A DNA stretch of 64,000 nt from Gibbula magus (lineage: Eukaryota; Mollusca; Gastropoda; Trochida; Trochidae): contig OW388303.1 of NCBI GenBank assembly GCA_936450465.1, positions 3,989,693 to 4,053,692 on the forward strand, in the 5' to 3' direction. Positions 35,701-47,400 of this stretch are shown in pieces. Both the position numbers and the translations under genes were made by a program. The notes under the pieces are model-generated. The model was given only the letters and a program-made list of their open reading frames with translations. It searched no databases and had not been told where the DNA came from. Each line of letters opens with the position of its first letter. The first letter of the stretch is position 1.

Positions 35701-37120
35701 TTACCTAGATGTAATGTTATACGTCCCTTAAGTCCATCATTACCTAGCTGTAATGTTAAACGTCTCCTAAATCCATCATTACCTAGCTGTAATGTTATAC
35801 GTCCCTTAAGTTAATCATTACCCAGCTGTAATGTTATACGTCCCTTAAGTCCATCATTACCTAGATGTAATGTTATACGTCCCTTAAGTTAATCATTACC
35901 TAGCTGTAATGTTATACGTCCCTTAAGTCCATCATTACCTAGATGTAATGTTATACGTCCCTTAAGTCCATCATTACCTAGCTGTAATGTTATACGTCTC
36001 CTAAATCCATCATTACCTAGCTGTAATGTTATACGACCCTTAAGTCAATCATTACCTAGCTGTAATGTTATACGTCCCTTAAGTCCATCATTACCTAGCT
36101 GCAATGTTATACGACCCTTAAGTCCATCATTACCTAGCTGTAATGTTATACGTCCCTTAAGTCCATCATTACCTAGCTGCAATGTTATACGTCCCCTAAG
36201 TCCACAATTACCTAGATGTAATATTATACGTCCCTTAAGTTAATCATTACCTAGCTGTAATGTTATACGTCCCTTAAGTCCATCATTACCTAGATGTAAT
36301 GTTATACGTTCCTTAAGTCCAACATTACCTAGCTGTAATGTTAAACGTCTCCTGAATCCATCATTACCTAGCTGTAATGTTATACGTCCCTTAGGTCCAT
36401 CATTACCTAGATGTAATGTTATACGTCCCTTAAGTCCATCATTACCTAGCTGCAATGTTATACGACCCTTAAGTCCATTATTACCTAGCTGCAATGTTAT
36501 ACGTCCCCTAAGTCCACAATTACCTAGATGTAATGTTATACGTCCCTTAAGTCCATCATTACCTAGCTGCAATGTTATACGTCCCCTAAGTCCACAATTA
36601 CCTAGATGTAATGTTATACGTCCCTTAAGTTAATCATTACCTAGCTGTAATGTTATACGTCCCTTATGTCCATCATTACCTAGATGTAATGTTAGATGTC
36701 CCTTAAGTCCATCATTACCTAGCTGTAATGTTATACGTCTCCTAAATCCATCATTACCTAGCTGTAATGTTATACGACCCTTAAGTCAATCATTACCTAG
36801 CTGTAATGTTAAACGTCCCTTAAGTCCATCATTACCTAGCTGCAATGTTATACGACCATTAAGTCCATCATTACCTAGCTGTAATGTTATACGTCCCTTA
36901 AGTCCATCATTACCAAGCTGCAATGTTATACGTCCCCTAAGTCCACAATTACCTAGATATAATGTTATACGTCCCTTAAGTTAATCATTACCTAGCTGTA
37001 ATGTTATACGTCCCTTAAGTCCATCATTACCTAGATGTAATGTTATACGTCCCTTAAGTTAATCATTACCTAGCTGTAATGTTATACGTCTCCTAAATCC
37101 ATCATTACCTAGCTGTAATG
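32742..37120. repeat. Satellite array, 39-bp unit, 112 periods
   Basis: Each unit contains TAGCTGTAATGTTATACG, then CCCTTAAGTCCATCATTACC, with substitutions. The same phrase TAGCTGTAATG starts at 32742 and at 37110, exactly 112 x 39 bp apart, so there is no net insertion or deletion. The variant GTCTCCTAAATCC recurs at 33227, 33812, 34163, 34787, 35411, 35762, 35996, 36347 (as CCTGAATCC), 36737 and 37088. These spacings are whole multiples of 39 (9 units five times, 16 twice), showing higher-order repeats. The 272-, 117- and 110-codon open frames are 13-residue repeats and not called as genes. Confidence 0.98.
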
Positions 37121-38032
37121 ACGGGGCGTATTAAATTTCATTCAGTTAAAATTATCTTGTATTATTTCCAAATTTGCGTATATATCCCTAACTTATTTTG
37201 TCCATTATATAAACAATACAATCTCTGATAGGATGCGGTATATTTTCTCATTCCCAAAGTGAATGAAGAATTAGTTTATATTTTTTGTATATGTATTTGG
37301 CTATAGCTTGAAAGATAGTTTGAAGAAATATGAAATGTTTCTGGACTACAGCTTGAAAGTGGTTGAATATATCTTAACCGAAATGTGTCTGGGATATAGC
37401 TTGAAAGTCGTTGTATATATCTTAAAGAAATAAAAGTTGTCGGGGGTAAGGGGTTCCCTTGTTAATTGTTAAGTGTAATTGTGATGAACCCCGACCCACT
37501 AATATGTACAACGATGTTGACTTCTGAGCTTTAAATACTACCAAGCGTAAACACATATTTAACAAGAGTTTCAGTAATGATTATCGTGATGCAATACTTG
37601 ACTGTCTATAAAATTATGTGGTTTGTATGAGAACACTTTTCACGGCCCTATAGTATAATTTACCCATTCAAAGAAGACAAGATTTTATACAACAACTTCT
37701 TGTAGATACACGACGTTTCGGAGTATATGATTACTCCATTGGCAGGTGACATGTTCGGGTATAACAAGGTAGGGTACACAGAATGTTAACAATTGTGAGA
37801 AAACTGTATCGAGGAGATTAAAATACCTGAGTAAGTTTACTGTGTGGATTGAAAAAGCCTGAGTACTTGTTTGATTCAATTTGGCAATCTAGAAGGTTTT
37901 TTTTTTATTTATTTCTTTTTGTGGTACATGTACATGCACATTACATATACAAATTAGTTTACAACGAAAAGCATACAAACACTTTGACAGGGGCTAGTAA
38001 CATAGATGAGTATAACCATTTACTCATCATCA
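37121..38032. other. Noncoding DNA
   Basis: A motif ACGACGTTTCGGAGTATATG near 37710 resembles ones near 38762 and 44091, perhaps a small scattered repeat. AATAAA near 37427 could be a late polyadenylation signal for the reeler gene if its transcript crosses the satellite. No gene was seen. Confidence 0.4.
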
Positions 38033-38530
38033 TTAAAGGTACATCCATTGTGTTGTTGGGGGTCACATATTCCAAACGCTATAAATGGTATTACTTTATT
38101 GAGAGGTACCGGCTGTTACCGAAAACTACCATTTTGATGATAGTAGACTTAGCATATGAACGATATGAAGGTAAAAGTAATGATTTCTGATCGAAAACCG
38201 GACAATGCACAGCGTGTGGCGCGCGTCAATGAGTCAAACGTAATTTTGGAATCTTATTTATAACAGACAAAAAGACAAATTTGAGTTTATAATGTTTAAT
38301 AGGTCCCATAACCACTGTGCATGTAAATAGGGCGTGCAGTTTCGGTTTCTGCACATGTATAATTATGTTACTCAGTTTTAATTGGAAACTAGTAATTATG
38401 ATATATTTGGCGATTTGGGATAAATATGCAAGCTGAGTGAATTTATTTGTATTGTAGACAGCACATGTCGTGAGTTGGAATGTATTAAAGCCAAATACAA
38501 TTTTATGAAACACAATGGATGTACCTTTAA
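38033..38530. mobile_element. TTAA-flanked MITE, copy 3 (best preserved)
   Basis: 498 bp with perfect 22-bp inverted termini: left TTAAAGGTACATCCATTGTG plus TT, right its exact complement. TTAA at both edges is the presumed target duplication. It has no transposase. Confidence 0.92.
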
Positions 38531-39145
38531 CATTCTAGAATTTGATGTGCTCAAGAATAGAGACACTTTTATGGATATACTTTGAAAGAATAGAGAAGTT
38601 GTATATCCATAAAATCGTATCTATTCTTCAAAGCCTGAGTAGGCTATATAATATAGATTTGCAATACAAACATGAGAGGGGTAAATACTTCAAGTCTTTG
38701 AAGGGCATTCAGAAGTAGCATATATAAGAAACATATAGTTTTTTCTTAATGTGAAAAAACACAACGTTTCAGAGAATATACATACTCTTTATCAGGTGGA
38801 ATGTGATATTCTACCTGATGAAGGGGTAATTACATTCTTTACCAAAACCTTGGAGGTGATTTATCTTACACTTAACAGATAACCACTGCTCTCAGCACTG
38901 ATGATCAGTCCAATACCATATTAATAATCTGTGTCCACAAAGGCAAACGTACACTAGGATAATTTAAGGCTTGTTTGGGATATACATTTTTTCTATAATA
39001 CGTATTTCCCGCTAAGACGTTTGTATTAAAGAGCATAATCCCTTGTTGGATAATGGATCCGTCCAATACCGTCACAGCGGTCATCCTAGAAGGCAAAAGT
39101 AATAGGATTTTTGAAGATTTTTTGAGATTATATTATGTTCCCGTA
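38531..39145. other. Noncoding DNA
   Basis: It holds another AACGTTTCAGAGAATATACA motif near 38763 with a short inverted partner (CTTTATCAGGTGGAATG / CTACCTGATGAAGGGG). No gene was seen. Confidence 0.35.
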
Positions 39146-39624
39146 TTAGTACACATCATCTGCAATAGTACACATTATCTGCAATAGTACACATCATCTG
39201 CAATAGTACACATTATCTGCAATAGTACACATCATCTGCAATAGTACACATTATCTGCAATAGTACACATCATCTGCAATAGTACACATTATCTGCAATA
39301 GTACACATCATCTGCAATAGTACACATTATCTGCAATAGTACACATCATCTGCAATAGTACACATTATCTGCAATAGTACACATCATCTGCAATAGTACA
39401 CATTATCTGCAATAGTACACATCATCTGCAATAGTACACATTATCTGCAATAGTACACATCATCTGCAATAGTACACATTATCTTCAATAGTACACATTA
39501 TCTGCAATAGTACACATTTACACATTATCTGCAATAGTACACATTATCTGCAATAGTACACATTATCTGCAATAGAACACATTATCTGCAATAGTACACA
39601 CTATCTGCAATAGTACACATTATC
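39146..39624. repeat. Minisatellite, 19-bp unit in alternating 38-bp pairs
   Basis: The unit is TAGTACACATCATCTGCAA or the same with CATTAT in place of CATCAT. Over most of the array the two versions strictly alternate, so the true period is 38 bp; the last quarter has only the CATTAT type. About 25 units. Confidence 0.96.
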
Positions 39625-39634
39625 GAACATATAT

Positions 39635-39745
39635 CGGGACTAGTCCGTTGCGGGATACGCACCCACACCTTCAGGGTAAACCACCAACCACCAGCACTGA
39701 CTGTATCAACGTCTAATCCATTCGGCCACAGTGACATTGGCCTCT
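39635..39745 (-). mobile_element. tRNA-derived repeat or pseudo-tRNA (Leu/Ser-like head)
   Basis: Read on the minus strand it begins near GTCACTGTGGCCGAATGGAT. This fits box A of a tRNA with a long variable arm (TGGCCGAATGG), and GGGTGCGTATCCC fits a box B with changes. The segment between is longer than in a normal tRNA, so it is not a working tRNA gene. On the minus strand it runs into the 19-bp minisatellite. Confidence 0.5.
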
Positions 39746-41432
39746 ACCTTGACCTTGGTAATTCAGACTTAAATCAAATTAAAAAGGGTTCAGAAAGCCT
39801 CGGCTCCTTCTTTTTACATTCTAGATATCAGTCTCATATTATCTTCCAGGCTGTGTAATCGTGACTCACCTTATGCGTTTGCTAGTTAAATTGAGGAGAA
39901 GGTCATAAACTACCTTCCTCTCTGAATACAAATTTTCATTTTTAAAGAGTTGTTTAAAACATTCTTGTGTAAACTTGTCACAGACGTTTCACCTTTACAT
40001 CAAGTTGATGCGCATAAAGCGGCGAACACGGAGACATTGTGTACAGGAAGATAGACGAGGGACATAAAACGAGTTTTACGGGCTCCAGGACGGATTGTAA
40101 GAATGCTTTACACATAATTATCATCACATGAGGACTTGTTTTCAGAACCGGGCGTGTTGTACCAAAATGATTATTCAATGTTAGAGGTACGACTCGTAAC
40201 ATTGACTCAATAATAACTATGAATTCCAACCCCGGATATAGACGTAAAGTTTAATTATTCAGTATCCGTATGATCTTCCAATGTTGGAGGTAAATGTTAT
40301 AATAACGTTAATCCAATCATCTGTGAAATACATTATTAAAATCGAAGATGTCATATACATTGTATGACAAGCTCTCATATAGAACAAAATACAATTTATT
40401 GATTTAATCACAAACTGTAATATAAAAATATGTGTGTGTCTGTGTGTTTTTGGATAAATATGTATTCAAAAAATTAGTTTCAAAAGCTAGTTTTGTCATT
40501 ATACTAATATTGGTTCAAATTGACCTGAGGCTTTTATTTATTGGATAGGGATGTTCATATAATTAAATGTGAAATGTGTAACTTAAATTGAAGATTTTAT
40601 TATGTGCAGAGCCGCAATGACGTGACTCATATATATGTGCGCGCTTTGTTTTACATGAAGACATTTTAATTCAAATTAATTTCTTGCAGAGACGAAATTT
40701 GCGAGATTTAAACTTTGCAACACGCTTTTACAGGAGCTGTACAGCGGAGTAATATTTATGGAAAAAGAATATTCCTTTTTTATGTATTTGTACTGCTAAT
40801 GCATGATAACAATCATTTTGAACAATCACGTAGGGTGTACAAGGTGAAACATCTCCTCGAATGTGTACTGCAACTTGCAACTTCACATCGAACCTTCACA
40901 ATTACACCATCGCTCTTCCATCATTAACTCAAACAATCGAATAACAGATATCAGATACCAAAACACAAGAATGTGTGTGTTCCCATGCAAAAGAATTGTA
41001 ACAGCTTCGATCCAAACCACATTTAAATTTCCCTCATATCCAAAAATACTATAAACTCACAAACGTCATTGAACGTTGATTGTAAGAGGCGTGTTCACTC
41101 ATGCGTATACTTGAGGAACATCTTCCTCAGTTTGCAATGTTTATTTATCGTTGATGGCGGACGACGCAATTCATCGCCACATGTTTACCTTTCTGAATAC
41201 ATAATTCATCCCTCTACACTTTTCATAAGTCGCCTGTATAGTAATGTATTCAAGAATATGTAGGACATGGGACAGGTGACGAACACATCTTAAACATGAA
41301 GAGTCTCGTGAGGCGGGATACCTCTTCATTGTGACGATAAATTCTGGACAGCTGTCACCCTGACGAAGAAGTTAACAAACACCAACATAACAAATGTAGC
41401 TCTTCACGTGGACATGAGGCTGACTTTAAACC
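39746..41432. other. Noncoding DNA upstream of the Ig gene
   Basis: No supported gene. Short open frames (39978-40229, 40715-41263) lack recognisable motifs. The promoter of the Ig gene should be near 41250-41430, but no clear TATA box was seen. Confidence 0.4.
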
Positions 41433-44400
41433 ATGGCTCTGCTTATTAGCCAACTTACATTGTTCACCCTAGTTGGAGTTTTAAATGGTAAGTGTGTTGC
41501 TTTATATCTTTCTATTTTCCTCAATATTTATTATTACATATCTTTATGTTCTCTCCTGTGGTTGAGTATAAACAATATGTTTATCAAATTATGTTCTGGG
41601 CGAATACATGAGGGTGAATTTATGACTCTCCATATTAGCTCACTCGCATTTTTGTTTACCTCAATTGGAGTTTTAAACGATAACTTTTGTGCTGAATATA
41701 TTCACTGTATGTTTACTTACCTGATTATTTGAAATGAAATAGTTGTGTTCTACATGGTGATTTTACATGTAGTGCTTGGAGCTATTGCCGAATATATATG
41801 ATGAGCAATACATATATCTAATGATGTTCCCGACGCTTAGATGAAGTTAAATTTAAATTATTAGGTCTCTGTTCATAATTCAACTCAATTTTTCATTCAA
41901 TGTTGAATTTAGGTGGTAAGCTGTATATCATTCTTATGTGTTAATTTACTACCATATCTAATGTGAAACGTATTTTTTTCTCAGGTAATAAATTATACAT
42001 GTTATGAACTAGACGTGTATCCGGCGACAGGAGAGTTACGATTCATTATGGCTGTTATCATCAGCCAAATTCCATTTTTCATCCCAGTTGAGCTTAAAAT
42101 GATAGGTTTAATGTTCCAAATCATCGTAAATCCTATTTTTCATCCATATGTAATGTGTTAATTAGCCAAAAACCATGTTTGAGCTTTAAATGATAGGTTG
42201 TTAGTTTTCATCCACATATAATGTGAATATTGCTTTCTCCCCGTTTACTGTGCATATACTGTTTTGAAATATTGCCTGAAATAGGTGGTCCTCAAATGAG
42301 AAGGCGAATGTTTGCATGTCTTTCATCATGAACGCTCAAAGGTGCAATATCCAGCCATATTTAGATGTTAAACTGTTCGTTTGGCTTATCTGGTCAATAA
42401 GCTTCCTCTTTATGTTTGTAATGAACGCGAGTAGAATATAAGAAGTATACGGTAATGTTGACCAATTTAATGTTTGGTTTACGTTTATTCAGAATAGAAT
42501 TGATTTTATTTACCAAACATTTATGAATTACCGTTTGGAATGTAGACATGTTTATTGTGAATGTAACATTGGTTTGAACTTGGGGAAAGAAGGAGTGAAC
42601 AGGATGGTAATCACTCGGCTATTTATGTTTTAAGGTGAATTACATTTCTTTAGAGTAACGTTGTTGATATAATTTTCTTATTAGTCCCAGTGCATGTACC
42701 TAGCGACTGTGTCATGAGTTATATTACATATAACGTAAACAACGTACAAGGTTGCTAACGAAGACCATATTTGTTTCGATAGACGTGGTTTTCAAATGCA
42801 AGCAAATATAGACATCTTCTTTTGTTTTGGCATGTGTACTTAAATATTTGAATATATTCATTATCAATTTATATTCAGCCTACGTTTTCATAAAGACCTT
42901 GCCTTTTGTGAGCTGAGTGTATGTTTTCGTTTTCGCAGAGCATTATTCACTAATAATATGAGTGAATACATACAATTTATGTAGTATAGAGTCATAGGTG
43001 TTATGTTTATAATGAGTTACGAACGAATACAAGCGATACACGGGCTTGTTGGCTGTGTCCTAAATTGTTTCTTTACCTAAGAAGGTTACGTCATTATTAA
43101 TGTGTCGGCTGAAATTGTTGACTTAACTTGAATGCACCTTAAGAATAAGTGTGTCTGATGTAAAGTAAATATTCACTTTTGCGCTGCAACACATGGCTCA
43201 GAGTAACCTATTCAATTTCGTTGGCATATTTTGATTCTCCCTTTTGAACACATATAAATATACTCAATGTACTGGGATGCGCATTGACATGGAGTATCAT
43301 CGTTTGAATGTGATAACCTAAACTTGTATTCATTTCATTCATTATCACAACATACATACAACTTTTATCTCTGACAATTAACCAAAATTTTATATTAAAA
43401 AAATAGATTTTAGCTGGACGACCAACATTCAGATAAAACAAATTGAAGAGCAAGAATATATGGACAATAGGGGATTGACAATAGTCTGTAATCGAAAAAC
43501 ACTTATTAATCAAAGAGTTGATTAGAAAATCAGAAGAGACAGTAAGAGTAAGCTAATACACAGAATTATATGTAATACCTGTACCATTATTCACTCTAGT
43601 ATCTAAATGCAGCAGGGTTCCCCTCAGTCAGGTCGTATTATTGAAATATATAATAACTGTAAAATTGCTGGGGCTATTAAAGAAAGACATGTGTACGTTA
43701 TCCCCATTGGGATATAGGTATTTATTAAACCAAAGTACAAAGTGCAATAGATTTGCATGGATTTCTGTTTTGAGTCTTCGAATATCTGTTCTTTTATATA
43801 TAATTCATTTTCATATTTAGAGAAATTACGACTTAATATAACTTAAATCCCACTGAGAAACAAGATTCAAATTTTGAAAAGTTTGTCGGAGTATGTGTTA
43901 TATGCTCCTGTTCGTGCTTAGCACCTTTCTTGCTTTGACCCTGTTTTACCCTGTTCCAAATTTCCTACAATTGTCCAGTTGCCGAATCGAGGATCGAATG
44001 ATATTGTTGTTGAATATGATTTCGTACAAGTGAAGTGCCGGATACATCAAACAATAAAATATATGTAAATCAACTCCATTATTGTAAAGACACAACGTTT
44101 CAGAGTATGTGTTAACTCCTATTGACAATATAGAAATAAATCTTGCTTTTCGTGGGCTCAACAAGTTATATCCCACAACGTATTTGTATAAACAATGTTA
44201 TTCAACAATTGATGATTAACCTATATGTCCAACAGGAGAACCATTGCTGACGTCATATCCGGCAAAAGCGGAAGAGGGGAAAAGTTTCACTCTGATATGT
44301 ACGACCTATGAGACAAACATATGGTACGTAAACTGGAAACGAAATGGCGTCGACATGTTTGGTATGGGGCCGGATATTGAACTTGTTGGGACCAACAAAG

Positions 44401-47400
44401 ATTTTGAGCAACTTGAAGACAGAATCGTGTACAACATTAAACCCGGGATTCAATATAATGTGACCTTGACCTCGGTTGACCCGGACATCGATCATGGGTC
44501 GACCTGGAATTGTCGTGTAACTGATGAGGATAGCAACACTGTTGTCATTCAAGTTGGAGATCTTCCTCTAGGTAAGTCAAAAAACAAATTACTTGACATT
44601 TATGAATAAGTCCTGTTCGATGAAAGATAAATATGTTAATACTAATTCAAAACGATTAAAAGTGTCATTTGCTATCAATTATTTATCCTATGAAATTAGT
44701 GAACAGCTGATTTAAAACATAGTTACATTTTATAGTTGATGATTATTTTCCCCGCCACAAGACGTTTTAAGGGGATATACAAATTTAAGGGGATATACAA
44801 ATGACCTCCGTCCGTCTGTGCTGCCTGGTTTCCTTTGCGGACCAGAACTCCAAAACTGTAAGCCAAGCTCAATGGAACTTGATATGTGGAACAGACATCA
44901 TGTGTAGATGTGTCTTTTAATGTTTTCAACTTTCATTTTGTGCCTTTTCCATGGGAAAAAATTAACATTTTGTTTCCGGAACAAATCTAAAAAAAAACCG
45001 TAAGGTATAGCTCCATGAATATTGATATGTAGCACAATCATCTAGTGTAGGTGTGATTTTTAAAAAAAAAATTTGTGTTGGGTTTGTTTTAATCTTTAGC
45101 GACTTCCATGTGATAAATTCTTCATCTTGTTTCCAGAGCAAAACTCAAAATGTTTTTTTTACAATTTCCCTTCCAGAACAGATCTTGAAAACTGTAATAC
45201 TCAGACATTAAAACCTGGAAAGTAGTAATATATTACTGTGTATCGTGAATTCATTACTAATGAGTGATACGGATTTATAAAAGAATAAAGCTCCATAATT
45301 ATTACAAAAAGATAAGTAAAGATCACGCCAATTGATAGAATTTAAAACATAGTGAGAAAGAAGGCATGTACTTACATTAGAATAGCTGTATCGAAAACCT
45401 CGAATCCGTATTGCTTCCTCATCTTCGTTGCTTGATTCTTGTTATCGAGAGTATAATCATACCCCCGTTTAACTGTTCGGGGTATACAGTAATATATACG
45501 ATTCCGTCTTTCGCCCTTCGTCCGAATTATTATTGGTCCGAAAGGGAAAATATTCATTCAAGTTAAGTAAGTCGGAGATGTAGAGTAATTTCTCATTCGA
45601 TGACATCCATATTGCACCGCTAGGCGTTTTCCAGAGAATCGAAAAATATGGCCTACTTGTAACAGAGATTACGTGGGAACAATTGACTTGAGTAAGCTCT
45701 GCACGAATAGAATGAAAGGAGTCCAATATCGCAATGGCTTTGTTCTTTTCTTATCGATCTTGTTAGTTATGGTCCTTGAATTAAATTGCTTTTGATCATA
45801 TTGACGGATAAATGTCTTTGTTCTACAGTTGAAAACCAACACCAGAAGACACAAACCAGTATTGCCTCGAGTTCGTCTTCACTTTCCTCTCTGAAACCTA
45901 CCCAGGATTCGAACTCACTCTCACATGAAAAGAAGACGTCTCCAAGCAGCACCCTGTCTAACACCAATGCAGGGGACACAACTCGTGTCAACACAGATAA
46001 GGATGGTAAGTCTCCCGGACGGATGTTGATGCCCTTTCATAAAATCAAAAAAAGCTTCAACAGATGTCGATATTGTTGGGTTGAATTACATCCAAATAAG
46101 GAATGCTGGTGTCGATTTAAACGACAATTACAGTCTTACATTATGGGAAGTTGCTTAGCATTTCTACATATCTTCATGAAGCTATGTGAAATCTTGACAG
46201 ATAGATGATGTTACTAAGCATCTAAGGTCACTAATTATAAAAGTGGGATGATATACTCACGTGCAAAAGAAACTTCCCAATACTTTCAAAAGAGTATAAA
46301 ACCAAATACTGCTGTCGGATAAAGCAGATTTGAAATGTTTTTAATAGACACGAGCAGTACTCCCAGTTCCATACATCAGAATATGATACTTTTACTCTTT
46401 AGGTCAGTTCAAATTGACCAGGGTGCTGAAATCGCTTTTTTCAAAATGCTTTTTTGGCGATAATATTTGGCATTTCTGTCAAAAATGTATAACATGTGCA
46501 TCATTGCTGTAGGACGTCTTAAAACAAGCCAAAAGGCTTTTTTTGACGATCATGTCTCGTCTAATAAGGGATATTTGAAAACAAAAATTTCTGAAAATGT
46601 GTGTTTCTCTAAGATATGAAAAGATAGTGTTTTGAAATTTAGGTTAATTGACTTCATTTTTTCAGGTCATGACGTCTGTGACCTATATATGGGGTTGCAG
46701 GATCACAAAATCTACTATTTAGAATCCTCATTGGCCAAGGAGTCTGCACACAACTTTTCAGCTCTCTAGACCTTTTGGAACTGAAGCAGAAGATGAAAAT
46801 TGATGTTTAAGGTTGTGACCCCTGTGACCCCTATTGAGGTCACGGGGTCACTAAATCTACAATTTAGAAACCCCATTAGCCATGGAGTCTGTACACAGCT
46901 TTTCAGCTCTCTAGACCTTTTGGAACTTTGAGAAGAAGATGAAAATAAGTTTTTGGGGCTATGACCCCTGTGATCCCATTGGGGTCACGGGGTCACTAAA
47001 AATACAATTTAGAAACCCCATTAGCCATGGAGTCTGCACACAACTTTTCAACTCTCTAGACCATTTGGAACTTGAGAAGAAGATGAAAATAAGGTTTTGG
47101 GGTTGTGACCCCAGTGATCCCATTAGGGGTCACGGGGTCACGAAATCTACAATTTAGAATCCCCATTAGCCAAGGAGTGTACACACAATTTTTCAGTTCT
47201 CTAGACCATTTGGAACTGGAGAAGAAGATAAAAAATAGGTTTTTGGGGTTGTGACCCCAGTGACCCGATTTGAGGTCATTGGATCACCAAATCTACAATT
47301 TAGAATCCCCATTAGCCAAGAAGTTTGCACACAAATTTCAGCTCCCTAGACCAAGTGGTTCTCGAGAAGAAGATGAAAATGCGAAAAGTTTACAGACGGA

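Noticed and set aside
39146..39624. CRISPR-like regular array
   Set aside because: Units are directly adjacent with no unique spacers, and the context is eukaryotic; it is a minisatellite. The same holds for the 39-bp array.
45786..46208. 140-codon open frame
   Set aside because: It is exon 3 of the Ig gene read through its GTAAGT donor into intron 3; the spliced form gives a transmembrane protein in frame.
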